Source: a virus. Taken from it: 64,000 bases of DNA. The stretch covers positions 23,196 to 87,195 of IMG/VR virus record IMGVR_UViG_3300032093_000065; one strand, 5' to 3'. Below, piece after piece: positions 47,431-56,149 of this stretch (the stretch's first letter is position 1; each line of letters opens with the position of its first letter). A program made the position numbers and the translations under genes. The notes under the pieces are model-generated. The model was not told the DNA's origin. It was given only the letters and a program-made list of their open reading frames with translations, and did no database searches.

Positions 47431-47868
47431 CTAGACAGCGCTCTTAGCGCCGTCTCTCACATCCTGATACAGGTGCTCCCGCGATCCGACAAATATTCTT
47501 TCGTGAGACTCTGGCTCAGGGGCCAAAAGTAAATCGTACACCCTGAAGTTGTAAAGAAAAAATTCATAGCTGCACATCTTTATCCACGCGTTCTTCAACT
47601 CGTCAATAAAGCTATCCCAGCTTATCTTTTTGTCTTCTGTCAGGTCAGAGCAGATTGTAAATATATCTGCTTTTGACGCTGTTGCAAACATCTTCCGCAT
47701 AAAGATGTCAGCCCAGGAGACGCGGATTTGAAAAAGATTGTCTAGGATATCTTCCGCCTCTTCCTTTTCTTTGATGGCGTTGGTGACGTGTCGGAGCATC
47801 TCGTCAACGCCAATGGTGTAAGACACCCTTGTGTTGTACTCCTTAACTGTGTCGCTAGCTTTAATCAT
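47431..47868 (-). CDS. Hypothetical 145-aa helical protein
   Basis: The product is helical (VDEMLRHVTNAIKEKEEAED, DIFMRKMFATASKADIFTIC, FIDELKNAWIKMCSYEFFLY). Its ATG overlaps the stop of the small membrane protein upstream. No recognised family; it belongs to the leftward run diverging from terL. Confidence 0.55.
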   Translation of the reverse strand: MIKASDTVKEYNTRVSYTIGVDEMLRHVTNAIKEKEEAEDILDNLFQIRVSWADIFMRKMFATASKADIFTICSDLTEDKKISWDSFIDELKNAWIKMCSYEFFLYNFRVYDLLLAPEPESHERIFVGSREHLYQDVRDGAKSAV

Positions 47869-48044
47869 TGCTTCCTGATTCCTTTCTTGTTGTCGTATTT
47901 TGGAACTTCTTTAGAAACGAAGTTCCCGGCCATGAAAATCATAACCCATGCCGCTAATGGAACCATTACCGGCACCCCGACTTTTGTCATGACTAAAAAC
48001 AGTCCGACAAGCATCAGGTTCAATGCTGACAAACAGCCGCCCAT
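47865..48044 (-). CDS. Small membrane protein (59 aa)
   Basis: A frame from ATG 48044 to TGA 47865 encodes MGGCLSALNLMLVGLFLVMT followed by a second hydrophobic helix (VMVPLAAWVMIFMAG) and a basic tail (KKGIRKQ): two membrane spans with the tail inside. SD AAGGAAAG. Its stop overlaps the next gene's ATG by four bases, supporting translation. Confidence 0.6.
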   Translation of the reverse strand: MGGCLSALNLMLVGLFLVMTKVGVPVMVPLAAWVMIFMAGNFVSKEVPKYDNKKGIRKQ

Positions 48045-48056
48045 AGACTTTCCTTG

Positions 48057-48260
48057 TCATGAGGGCCAAACCGTAGATTTTCCTCTGTCTGGAACAGGGA
48101 AGCCTTGGGTATAACCAATCTTCTCAGCCGACGGGAAAGGGGGGTCTAGTGGATATTCTCTAATGCGAAGTGCATTGAGATTCACTGTAGGCATGGGCCT
48201 ACGATAAGTAGGCACAATACCCCGCCTCTCGAGGAATCTTTTCGGTGATTTTGATACCAT
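48057..48260 (-). CDS. Hypothetical 67-aa basic protein
   Basis: The product is Arg/Pro-rich without obvious secondary structure (SPKRFLERRGIVPTYRRPMP, then YPLDPPFPSAEKIGYTQG). SD AGGAGG. It is divergent from terL, with 67 bp between the two starts. Unknown function. Confidence 0.5.
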   Translation of the reverse strand: MVSKSPKRFLERRGIVPTYRRPMPTVNLNALRIREYPLDPPFPSAEKIGYTQGFPVPDRGKSTVWPS

Positions 48261-48279
48261 GGTCAGCCTCCTGTATAAT
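48251..48279 (+). promoter_or_regulatory. Candidate sigma70 promoter for terL
   Basis: TTGATA (48251-48256) and a perfect TATAAT (48274-48279) are 17 bp apart upstream of terL. A short inverted repeat GCTTAA TCGC TTAAGC (48279-48294) follows at the expected start site and could be an operator. Confidence 0.55.
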
Positions 48280-48327
48280 GCTTAATCGCTTAAGCTATTA
48301 TACAAAATGAGGCCAAGAGAAACATCA

Positions 48328-50175
48328 ATGATTGATCAAGCTAAACTTAGAGATCAAGTCATAGAAAAAATCGATGACATGTCTGAGCTTGATCGCTTAG
48401 AGCTGTTTCTAAAACTTGTAAAGGACGGGCACTTTCCTAACTTTGCTCCTCTTCTTCCATTAGTGCTTACCTTAGACGGAAAGCCTTACAGTTTGGAGAA
48501 CCATTTTCAGTTTGAAACCTTGTTTTATACAAGGATGCCAAAGGCTATGGTTCTGAAGACTGGCCGTCAGGTGGGCAAGTCTACCGTAGGCAGCGCCCAC
48601 GGCGTTATAACTTGCACGTCAATCCCTTACTTCCGCACACTCTATGTAACTCCGTTGTTTGAACAGGTGCGACGTCTTTCAAACAACTACGTTCGACCCT
48701 TTGTCGAACAGTCTCCTATCCGGAATCTTTGGATCGGAAACAGTACTGAGAACTCAGTGCTTCAGCGATCGTTCCGGAATTATTCAATGATGCAGTTTTC
48801 TTTCGCCTCTCTTGACGCCGATAGAGTGCGCGGTGTACGCGCAGACAAGATCGTCATAGACGAGGTTCAAGACATAGACCAAGACCATATCCCTATCATC
48901 AAGGAAACGATGTCAGCGTCTCCTTGGGCCTTGAGCCAATTCTCTGGAACTCCCAAAACTCCTGAGAACACTATCGAAGGATTATGGCTTATGTCTTCTC
49001 AGGCAGAGTGGTGCATACCCTGCCGAAACTGCAAGAAGTTAAATGTATCGGCAACAACCCACGATCTAGAAAAGATGATAGGCCCGTACCGAGACGACAT
49101 TTCAGAAGCTAATCCTGGCACGGTTTGCGCCAAGTGCCAAAAAGTAATACACCCAAATGACGGTCGCTGGATACACAAGTACCCGGAGCGAAGGTTTAGA
49201 TTCGCCGGATTCCATGTTCCGCAGCCAATCATGCATATCCACTATTCTGAACCTTCCAAATGGACAGAGCTAATAGCCAAGAGAGAAGGCTACGGCAACT
49301 ACACTCCTGAAAAGTACATGAATGAAGTACTGGGAGAGAGTTGCGGAGTTGGTGTTCAGCTTGTCTCTATGGATGAACTGCAAAAAGCCTGCGTTCTAAA
49401 CCATGAAAACAAACCCAAGCAACCAGAAGATTGTATGCAAGATCTTGCCAAGTACAGGTATAGAATTCTTTCTGTGGACTGGGGAGGCGGCGGAGAAGAA
49501 GGCATAAGCCTGACAGTAGCTACCGTGATGGGCATAACACCTACGGGAGTTGTACATGTCATTTGGGCCAGACGCCTAATGACTCCACACGATCACCTAG
49601 CCGAGGCTAGACAATGTCTACATTATTTCAATCTTTTTAAATGCCACTTTGTATCTCATGACTTTACAGGCGCTGGCGTCTTGAGAGAGACTCTCTTGTG
49701 CCAGGCCGGAGTAGAGTACAAGAGGCTTATACCTATAAGGTACATAAGAGCGTCTGCCGCTAAGATAATGACTCACATCAAACCTACCTCGATAAACCCC
49801 AGAAGTTTTTATCAGGTAGACAAGACACGGTCTCTTCTAACCACCTGCGCGGCTATTCGCTTGATGCGAATTAGATTTTTTAAATATGATTACAAATCCA
49901 CAGACGACCCAGGCTTGATTCATGACTTCCTAGCTTTGACAGAAAGGAAAACAGAAACAAGACTGGGGTCTGACGTTTATACTATCGGGCGAAACCCTCA
50001 CCTTAGTGATGACTTCGCCCAAGCAGTTAATATAGGATGCTGCGCCTTGTGGCACATGACAGGCGCTTGGCCTAACTTCAACGTTCCTGAAAAGTTTCAG
50101 CTTTCCGAGGAGGTCGAGAACCATTTACAAAACGGTTCATGGTCTCCTGTCGAGTCCGAGGACGGTCCAGGCTAG
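48328..50175 (+). CDS. Terminase large subunit (GpA-like)
   Basis: A packaging ATPase/nuclease of about 615 aa: Walker A VLKTGRQVGKSTVGS, Walker B KIVIDEVQDID, coupling FSGTPKTPEN, a cysteine-bearing insertion (CIPCRNCKKLN, CAKCQKVIHP) typical of GpA-type terminases, and an RNase H-fold nuclease (RILSVDWGGGGEE, FVSHDFTGAGVLRE, SDDFAQAVNIG). It drives genome packaging into the prohead. ATG 48328 has an AAGAGA SD; ATG 48307 is in frame but lacks an SD. No small subunit was recognised next to it. Confidence 0.93.
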   Translation: MIDQAKLRDQVIEKIDDMSELDRLELFLKLVKDGHFPNFAPLLPLVLTLDGKPYSLENHFQFETLFYTRMPKAMVLKTGRQVGKSTVGSAHGVITCTSIPYFRTLYVTPLFEQVRRLSNNYVRPFVEQSPIRNLWIGNSTENSVLQRSFRNYSMMQFSFASLDADRVRGVRADKIVIDEVQDIDQDHIPIIKETMSASPWALSQFSGTPKTPENTIEGLWLMSSQAEWCIPCRNCKKLNVSATTHDLEKMIGPYRDDISEANPGTVCAKCQKVIHPNDGRWIHKYPERRFRFAGFHVPQPIMHIHYSEPSKWTELIAKREGYGNYTPEKYMNEVLGESCGVGVQLVSMDELQKACVLNHENKPKQPEDCMQDLAKYRYRILSVDWGGGGEEGISLTVATVMGITPTGVVHVIWARRLMTPHDHLAEARQCLHYFNLFKCHFVSHDFTGAGVLRETLLCQAGVEYKRLIPIRYIRASAAKIMTHIKPTSINPRSFYQVDKTRSLLTTCAAIRLMRIRFFKYDYKSTDDPGLIHDFLALTERKTETRLGSDVYTIGRNPHLSDDFAQAVNIGCCALWHMTGAWPNFNVPEKFQLSEEVENHLQNGSWSPVESEDGPG

Positions 50176-50400
50176 ATCAAACATCTCGCTGTTCTTTTCT
50201 GCTTCTTCATAAAAGCAGTTAAAACAACAAGCGTATATAATCATTTTTTCTTTTTTTACTTTTTTTGCAGAGCTAGGAAAAATTTCTTTTTTGCAAAACG
50301 CGCAATGGCAAGGTTCTTTTGAATTTAAAAGAACATCTATTTTTGAAAACCACATTCGGAAGACTTTAACTTTCTTCCTTTTTGTTTCCATGTAGCTCAT
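50137..50400 (-). CDS. Small cysteine-rich protein
   Basis: The 87-aa product has CHCAFCKKEIFPSSAKKVKK and ACCFNCFYEEAEK, so a probable zinc-binding domain. I start at ATG 50400, which has an AAGGAAAG SD. Its end overlaps the convergent terL end by 39 bp. Function unknown. Confidence 0.55.
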   Translation of the reverse strand: MSYMETKRKKVKVFRMWFSKIDVLLNSKEPCHCAFCKKEIFPSSAKKVKKEKMIIYACCFNCFYEEAEKNSEMFDLAWTVLGLDRRP

Positions 50401-50638
50401 TATTCTTTCCTTCGGCAGCATCTTTCTTCTCCTCAGTCTCTATTAGTTTCTCGATAAGCCACTTGGCTTTTTTCAAGTCGATTAACTTTCCTTTCTTAGG
50501 CCACCTCCATAAGTACTTTGTTATGTTGCCCCAGATGAAACCCCTGTACTCGTCCGAGGTCATCATGTTCCTTATAGAATCAAGGCAAGTTATTCCTTCA
50601 CTTCCCTTATAGTGATCTGGGTTTTCTGGCCTGCTCAT
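50366..50638 (-). CDS. DUF3310-family protein
   Basis: The 90-aa product has the DUF3310 pattern: PDHYKGSEGITCLDSIRNMM, then EYRGFIWGNITKYLWRWPKK and DLKKAKWLIEKLIE. This family is widespread in phages (SaV-like/'nucleotide kinase-like' in old annotations) with unknown activity. ATG 50638 has a GAGG SD and overlaps the primase-like stop by ATGA. Confidence 0.8.
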   Translation of the reverse strand: MSRPENPDHYKGSEGITCLDSIRNMMTSDEYRGFIWGNITKYLWRWPKKGKLIDLKKAKWLIEKLIETEEKKDAAEGKNNELHGNKKEES

Positions 50639-53268
50639 ATTGATATCCTCAGGATTCTGCTTTCTGTTGATTTCATTACCAGGTCCCACCACGCTGGAGA
50701 AACTGCCCAGTAATCTTTTTCTAAAGATTTGTCTATGTCAGCTCCTACGCCTTCAGAGTCTAAAGCCTGCTGAATCTCTGTACCTACAAGTATTTCAAAC
50801 GTACCGTAGATTCCAGCAGAGTAAAAATTTTCTTTTTTTATTTTAATTGCCGTAGCTGACTTTATTACCGAGCCACGGACTGATTCATTTATGTAACCTG
50901 ACTCAACGGCAGCAGAACATAACTTAAAGAAAGCTTTTGTTATATTTTTGTTTCTAGAGTCTTTTGAACTATAGACAATTGTTTCTCTAGCTTGTTGAAT
51001 TACTTCCGAGCATACAGCTGACTCGTTTAACCATTCTTCAAATAAGCTAAAAACGGTTTCAAGCAGTGTTTCTTTTCTGTCAAACTTTAAACCGTATTTT
51101 GTTAACAACCATTTAGTAAAGGCGGGAACTATTTTACTTATTTCTTTTTCTTGTTTATGCACTAAGGCGCTTACGTTTACATGCATACAATCTAAATCTT
51201 GAGATAGCAGCATGGAAGCGGCTTCTAGTTCTGACGTTTCCATCATGTACGGTTTCTTTTCGTTACTAGCCATCCACTTTTGCAAAGACGTTTGAATGTC
51301 TTTTCTTTTTCTATAAGACAGCACTTCTGTCCACCTTACCTTTATCTTTCTATTTTTGCCGTGCCTAGCTTCTTTACAGCCAAGATACGACAAAGGTAAG
51401 TCTGCAGCGTCTGAACCTCTTCCGTAATAAAGCATTTTTCTATAGTCTTCTCGCAGAGCCGGGGCTAGCATGTTCGACAGCACGAACGCGGCCATCGCCC
51501 ATATGCTTTTATTTGTTTCAATTTTAGTAGTCAAACGGTCAAAGTCTTCAGACGACATAAACAAACTAGACTGAGTGAACACATCCGTAGGTATTTCTTT
51601 TTTTACCTTAAGAAGACCATGATTCTTACATAAGTTGCCCTGAGCGTCCAAAGCCATCCTGGCAAACTGGAAAACTTTTTGATCTGAGTACCAGCCTATG
51701 GTTGAAGTTCTGTTTATTACTTTGGGGTCATTAAACTTAAGAGCTATCTCCCAGCTTTTTGACTCATAACTCTTATCGTAAAGACAAACTTTTTTAAACC
51801 GTTTCAAAACAGTACTAGCTATGAACTCCAGAATCTTGTCCTGAAGTTTTTTCTTAGGCACAAAAACCTTTACTCTTTTTTTCCTGAACCTAACATAGCC
51901 AGAATAAACTGAGTAGTTTTTGGAGAAGTTATACACTTCGTATATTTTTAAAGTTCCCTCGCATATGCAGTTGTTTCCTGACCACCAGCCCGTTTCTTTT
52001 TCTTGTATCTCTTCACCTCTCACTGTTATTGTTTTTCCTACTTGGTTCCTTATGCTTTTTAAAACACTTTTTATTTTTGGATAAACTTCTTTGTTAATAG
52101 CCTTCTCTTCTTCCAGGCTAAACTCCAACTGTCCTATGACTGATTGAGCCAAGTACAAGTTATCCTGTTCTGCCCACTTCTCGATAACGTCTATTGGCTT
52201 TATGGCATTATCAGAGGCAAACCTACACCAGCTCTTAGGACTCATCTTCCTAAAAGCCGATTCACTGGTCAAAGGATTGGGCTCGTCTATACGGACGTCT
52301 ATTTTTGAATTGTGTATTGCTTTCAAAGTTTTTTGACTTACCTCTGGGTTCCAGATTACAAGTTTGTTTGATAACAATTTTAATAAAAATTTTATTTTAG
52401 TAACGTCAGATATGGCTACTAATGGAAGTATATCTTTTGAATCTCTAAAATTAGAAGCGTGCATCATCAAAGCTTTTTCTAAATTTTCCACCAAAACCAA
52501 ATTACTTTCCTTGGAATACTTGATTATCGAATCAAGGAAAGACAACGAGCAGCAATCGTCGTATATTTTTCTGTGAGATAAAAACTTTCGGCTTGTTCTA
52601 AGCTGTCCGTCGACATAGCCGTAAAACACAAATTCTCTTATTCTTCCTGGAAGGTCATAGAAAGGAACTATTACTACGTTCTTCCAGCCTCCTACAAAAG
52701 GTCTATGCGCTCCGGTTAGCTTTTCTTCAAAACCGTGAGATACCGCTATAGCTCTTTCAGTGTCTTTCTTTGAAGCAAACCCCATTAGTTTGCCCATGCC
52801 TTTTTTCCATGTTTCAACGTTGCTAGGCAACGGGATTCTTAGTTCTCTTAGACAGTCTCTTAGATCTGGGTTTTCGTAATGCATCATATTGCTGGTAGCA
52901 GCTTTCCAAAATTCATTATGTTTTTTTCTTTGATCTAAGCATTTATGTTTGTATATCTTGAATAGATCTTCGTAGTAATAGTATTTTTGAATTACGTTCT
53001 TAACCAGTAGAAGGTCTGAAGCTACTCTGTCTTCTACTTGCCACACCTGGCTTGCTATATTTATTGGATCTCCTGAGTTGCCACAGCTGATACAATGGAA
53101 CCAGTGAGATTTGTAAAAACTGTCTGGATATACCGTCATTGTTTTCTTACAATGGCAAAACGGACAGGTTAGACTAGTTGGTACAGAGTCTTCAGAGATA
53201 TCCAGGTCTAGAAGGGATATTAAAGACTTAAAGTCGATAGCTTCCAATATCGAAGAGGTAGGACGCAT
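50635..53268 (-). CDS. Second primase-like protein (CHC2-type zinc finger, degenerate TOPRIM)
   Basis: The 877-aa protein begins with a CHC2/DnaG-type zinc finger (SLTCPFCHCKKTMTVYPDSF, then HWFHCISCGNSGDPINIASQ). A TOPRIM-like region follows in which the Glu motif reads NLVLVENLEKALMM and the DxD motif reads KLVIWNPEVSQ, without the acidic pair. The long C-terminal region (ETNKSIWAMAAFVLSNMLAP, EDYRKMLYYGRGSDAADLPL) matches no family I know and shows no Walker A. It may be an inactivated primase retained for another role. It starts back-to-back with the plus-strand gene at 53269. Confidence 0.6.
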   Translation of the reverse strand: MRPTSSILEAIDFKSLISLLDLDISEDSVPTSLTCPFCHCKKTMTVYPDSFYKSHWFHCISCGNSGDPINIASQVWQVEDRVASDLLLVKNVIQKYYYYEDLFKIYKHKCLDQRKKHNEFWKAATSNMMHYENPDLRDCLRELRIPLPSNVETWKKGMGKLMGFASKKDTERAIAVSHGFEEKLTGAHRPFVGGWKNVVIVPFYDLPGRIREFVFYGYVDGQLRTSRKFLSHRKIYDDCCSLSFLDSIIKYSKESNLVLVENLEKALMMHASNFRDSKDILPLVAISDVTKIKFLLKLLSNKLVIWNPEVSQKTLKAIHNSKIDVRIDEPNPLTSESAFRKMSPKSWCRFASDNAIKPIDVIEKWAEQDNLYLAQSVIGQLEFSLEEEKAINKEVYPKIKSVLKSIRNQVGKTITVRGEEIQEKETGWWSGNNCICEGTLKIYEVYNFSKNYSVYSGYVRFRKKRVKVFVPKKKLQDKILEFIASTVLKRFKKVCLYDKSYESKSWEIALKFNDPKVINRTSTIGWYSDQKVFQFARMALDAQGNLCKNHGLLKVKKEIPTDVFTQSSLFMSSEDFDRLTTKIETNKSIWAMAAFVLSNMLAPALREDYRKMLYYGRGSDAADLPLSYLGCKEARHGKNRKIKVRWTEVLSYRKRKDIQTSLQKWMASNEKKPYMMETSELEAASMLLSQDLDCMHVNVSALVHKQEKEISKIVPAFTKWLLTKYGLKFDRKETLLETVFSLFEEWLNESAVCSEVIQQARETIVYSSKDSRNKNITKAFFKLCSAAVESGYINESVRGSVIKSATAIKIKKENFYSAGIYGTFEILVGTEIQQALDSEGVGADIDKSLEKDYWAVSPAWWDLVMKSTESRILRISI

Positions 53269-54420
53269 ATGGTTACTCGCTTAGACCAACAAGGCGATGC
53301 AAACGGCCAAACACTGCACAAGCTGATCAAGCTATACGACGCGCCAGATTTTGTTAAGTCAGCGTCGTCTGACTCAATCAACTACACGTCTGAAGAACGA
53401 AACCCTAACGTTTTTGCAGACGTTACCGCCTTGTCTTTTCCTTGTCACACCGCTCCAGCCACTTACGTCTCAATGCTCTACTGCCTTGAGAATCAGGGCC
53501 AGCTCGGTAAGAAAGCATCTCATATACAAGGTAGAATCGTCAAGGCCGCAGAGTACTTCGGCATCAAGAAGCACATAGACAGTCTTCTTGAAAAACACGC
53601 TCAGATTCACTCTGTCAGCCTTGACGCTCTACCAGATGACATCTTTGCTTTTGTTGTTGAATATGAAAACGGAGTAAAGGAAAGGCACCTTCCTTTACGT
53701 AATTCATCAGAGACAAAACAAGCTTGTGAGTATCTTAGAAAATATCGCGGAGAGTTTGGCTACTACGATCGTGTTAAAATCGCTGAGCGTATTCTCAAGA
53801 AAGGCGACATTTCTGAAATCAGTTCAGAAGACCAAGACTATTTGTACAAGCAGGCCGGAGCTGCCGTAGGTACAGCTAAGAAAGCGGCCCGAATGCTTCT
53901 AGACAGGGCTATGTGCCTAAAGACCTTGGGTAAAGATATTGATCTTCAAGCCGGTCTAGCCAAAGCAGCCCAAGCTTGTTTACAAGACAAGAACTCAGTA
54001 CACAGCATAAGTGGAATGAGAAAGATAGCCTCTATAATTGACAGAGTCGATAGAGACTATAAGTTGAGCAAGTTTGAAACTTTAGGCAACGCTGAAGACC
54101 TGTTTGTTTTCACAATCAAGCAGGCCAGCGAATTTGCCGAAGATCACGTTCAGCTAACTTCAGGGTCTGTTTACAAAAAAGCAGACCTTGAGAAGATTTC
54201 AGCTGATGCAATAAAAGACCTCCTGGGAGATTCCTTTTTGGACAGGGTCTCCGCAGGAGGTCTTATTCTTGACGCCGAGAAATTTGCCGAGGAGCTTAGA
54301 ACGCTACCCAGGCGAGACGCTCAGCTGTTTGACAAACTGGCAGAAAGCGCCAGGCTGTCTCCTGTTGTAAAGCAAGCAGAGTCTATAAGAGAGCTTGCTG
54401 CTATGTACAAGGCTAAATAA
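53269..54420 (+). CDS. Hypothetical protein, possible structural/head-region protein
   Basis: The 383-aa helical, lysine-rich product (KLIKLYDAPDFVKSASSDSI, KKAARMLLDRAMCLKTLGKD) has no membrane or catalytic motif. It shares the plus strand only with terL in this half of the window, which suggests late or virion expression; this is inference. Its ATG touches the start of the minus-strand primase-like gene (CATATG), and its SD (GAGG) lies inside that gene. Confidence 0.55.
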   Translation: MVTRLDQQGDANGQTLHKLIKLYDAPDFVKSASSDSINYTSEERNPNVFADVTALSFPCHTAPATYVSMLYCLENQGQLGKKASHIQGRIVKAAEYFGIKKHIDSLLEKHAQIHSVSLDALPDDIFAFVVEYENGVKERHLPLRNSSETKQACEYLRKYRGEFGYYDRVKIAERILKKGDISEISSEDQDYLYKQAGAAVGTAKKAARMLLDRAMCLKTLGKDIDLQAGLAKAAQACLQDKNSVHSISGMRKIASIIDRVDRDYKLSKFETLGNAEDLFVFTIKQASEFAEDHVQLTSGSVYKKADLEKISADAIKDLLGDSFLDRVSAGGLILDAEKFAEELRTLPRRDAQLFDKLAESARLSPVVKQAESIRELAAMYKAK

Positions 54421-54670
54421 CCTTGGACATAAATATCGGAGTGGCGTCTCCAACGAAAGACCCTACTATGTTGAACTCATAGTATTCTAGGGCTTCCTCT
54501 CTGGACATGCCGTTTTTTTCTTGCAGTATACTTATGACTTTTTCTTCGTCATAAACAACTGCAGTTTTATTGAACTGCCTTCCTATGCCTATGATGGCTT
54601 GGTCAAAGCCGTCGGCAAACAGAAGAAGTTCTCCGGCGTCAGACGCCCATTCTTCTATCTGCTCCCTCAC
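54413..54670 (-). CDS. Conserved phage hypothetical protein
   Basis: The 85-aa product has LLLFADGFDQAIIGIGRQFN, DEEKVISILQEKNGMSREEA and YYEFNIVGSFVGDATPIF. This 'DGfd.AiiG......vvYd..kvi.iL...gms.eEA.Ey.eFNv.GayvGe.tP.F' protein is widespread in phages, with unknown function. Its end overlaps the convergent gene by 8 bp. Confidence 0.65.
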   Translation of the reverse strand: MREQIEEWASDAGELLLFADGFDQAIIGIGRQFNKTAVVYDEEKVISILQEKNGMSREEALEYYEFNIVGSFVGDATPIFMSKVI

Positions 54671-54843
54671 TCTTCACCTACAAGCTCTTCCACTTGCTCG
54701 ATGAGGCCATCGTCTTCTAGACCCTCCGACAGCTCAAGCACCATATCCCTAAGTTGGTGCGTGTGTCCTAGAATCTTTTCTAGGGCGTCTTTGTCTCCCT
54801 CCCTAGCAGCTTCGCACAGAGCTTCAAATTCAGAGTCATTCAT
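54667..54843 (-). CDS. Small acidic helical protein
   Basis: The 58-aa product (MNDSEFEALCEAAREGDKDA...) is acidic and helical, ending VEELVGEE. ATG 54843 has a CGGAGG SD. Overlaps both neighbours by a few bases. No recognised family. Confidence 0.55.
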   Translation of the reverse strand: MNDSEFEALCEAAREGDKDALEKILGHTHQLRDMVLELSEGLEDDGLIEQVEELVGEE

Positions 54844-55315
54844 CGCTAACCTCCGTGTTATAGACAAATCCGTATCCATCATTGCCTGGACCGAACTTGT
54901 CTTTCTTGATGTCAACGCCTTTGAAATTCAAACTCCTGAAAAATTTCTGAGCTTGAACATTCAACTCAGGCACAAGCACTGAGATCGACGTTTTGATTCT
55001 GAAACGCTCGTAGGCGTCTACCAGAAACTTAACCATGGACGTGCCGCCACCGTTCCTCCTGAAAGGGTGGTCTACGTGCAACAGAACTATGGTTATGTTA
55101 GGTACACTATGCTTGTACATAAGCATACCTACAATCTCTCCGCCAAACTCAAGGCAGAGAGTGGAATAACCTGAACCTTTCCTCAGGCGGTTCATAAACC
55201 TGGAGATAGTCTTCTTTTTCCTCATTACTTCCGAGTACATAAACAACAGTGCCGCTTTGTCAGCGTCATCGTTGTTTATGAATCGGACTTTTAAGTCCAG
55301 AACCTCCTCTACCAT
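54836..55315 (-). CDS. GNAT-family acetyltransferase
   Basis: The 159-aa product has a GNAT fold: STLCLEFGGEIVGMLMY, NITIVLLHVDHPFRRNGGGT (acetyl-CoA-binding RxxGxG-like motif), LVDAYERFRIKTSISVLVPE and QAQKFFRSLNFKGV. It transfers an acetyl group from acetyl-CoA to an unknown target, perhaps a toxin-like, tRNA or protein substrate. Part of a GC-richer run of short overlapping genes. Confidence 0.8.
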   Translation of the reverse strand: MVEEVLDLKVRFINNDDADKAALLFMYSEVMRKKKTISRFMNRLRKGSGYSTLCLEFGGEIVGMLMYKHSVPNITIVLLHVDHPFRRNGGGTSMVKFLVDAYERFRIKTSISVLVPELNVQAQKFFRSLNFKGVDIKKDKFGPGNDGYGFVYNTEVSDE

Positions 55316-55560
55316 TTTTCGTCACCAAACCTATTCTGCTCAAGCCAAGCCACCTCAGCGGACAAGGCGTCGGCACGGTTGTCAAACGGTCCCAGAATAG
55401 GACCGCCGACCCTAGACAGGTCGGCGGTCCATTTTCCAGAGTCCGTTGGTTCCACTTCAGAGGCCCTCTTTATTTCTGACTTACCTTCCGCCATAAGACA
55501 TCGAAGGGTGTCGTCATAAATAAATTTCAGGCCGCCGTCGGGTCGGACTTCTATCAACAT
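55309..55560 (-). CDS. Hypothetical 83-aa protein
   Basis: The product (MLIEVRPDGGLKFIYDDTLR, then GPFDNRADALSAEVAWLEQN) has a beta start and a C-terminal helix, similar to small proteins accompanying the DUF2997 gene. It overlaps GNAT by 7 bp. Unknown function. Confidence 0.55.
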   Translation of the reverse strand: MLIEVRPDGGLKFIYDDTLRCLMAEGKSEIKRASEVEPTDSGKWTADLSRVGGPILGPFDNRADALSAEVAWLEQNRFGDEKW

Positions 55561-55566
55561 TTAACT

Positions 55567-55752
55567 TTATCCCCTTGTGTGTATACGGCTGTTCTCTTCT
55601 TTCTCGTAAAATTCTTTCTTTAGGGCAGACCCAGTTGTCTTGCCCAAAGCCTCCTGCAGGCTGTCTGTCAGACCCTGACAAGAGGAGCCTTTGACGCCGT
55701 TGACGTCAAACTCGACTTGCCCGTCACGACCGATGTTCACAATAATTTCCAT
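55567..55752 (-). CDS. DUF2997-family protein
   Basis: The 61-aa product (MEIIVNIGRDGQVEFDVNGV, then GSSCQGLTDSLQEALGKTTG) matches DUF2997: a short beta hairpin, 'kG..C...t..le..lG', and a charged tail. In bacteria DUF2997 commonly sits beside DUF1257 and an AAA+ gene, exactly as here. Function unknown; the conserved Cys could bind metal or a cofactor. Confidence 0.75.
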   Translation of the reverse strand: MEIIVNIGRDGQVEFDVNGVKGSSCQGLTDSLQEALGKTTGSALKKEFYEKEENSRIHTRG

Positions 55753-55764
55753 GACAATGTCCTC

Positions 55765-56133
55765 CTAGCGGGAAAACCTTAGTTGAATAGTCCCATCCTG
55801 GTTGAGCTGTCGACCCAGAAGCCGTAGGCCTTGCTGCTGAGCCTTGTTGACAGTGACAGCCTCAGCATACCCTTGCTGAAGTGCGTGCATCTTGGAGATG
55901 TCTCCCCAAGAGCCGTTGTAATTGTCATAGGCGACTGTTCCGTCCTCCTTTACAACCAACGGATATGACCATCCTGGAATGTCAACCCTTGTTAGATTCT
56001 CTCCTCTCTCAGTGTTCTCAAATAAGCGTACCTCTTTCAGGCCGGTTGTTACCTTGTAACCCAAACCCTCAGCGACCTGCCGCAGAGTGTCCACGTCCTT
56101 GATCTCAGTCTTAACCGTTGCCGTGTGGCTCAT
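55765..56133 (-). CDS. DUF1257 (Ycf35-like) protein
   Basis: The 122-aa product begins MSHTATVKTEIKDVDTLRQV with GLGYKVTTG, has YPLVVKEDGTVAYDNYNGSW and ends KAQQQGLRLLGRQLNQDGTI. This is the DUF1257/Ycf35 pattern ('Msh.s.i.T.i.d...L..aL..Lg', 'vYDnw.Gs.g'). Ycf35 is a conserved protein of plastids and cyanobacteria without known biochemistry. I start at ATG 56133 with an AAGGA SD; the longer frame overlaps the next gene. Confidence 0.8.
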   Translation of the reverse strand: MSHTATVKTEIKDVDTLRQVAEGLGYKVTTGLKEVRLFENTERGENLTRVDIPGWSYPLVVKEDGTVAYDNYNGSWGDISKMHALQQGYAEAVTVNKAQQQGLRLLGRQLNQDGTIQLRFSR

Positions 56134-56149
56134 CGGAATCCTTCCTTTC

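Noticed and set aside
45100-48300. Terminase small subunit next to terL
   Set aside because: No protein upstream of terL shows a convincing small-terminase pattern; the HTH-like protein at 44992-45348 is too weak and too distant to name.
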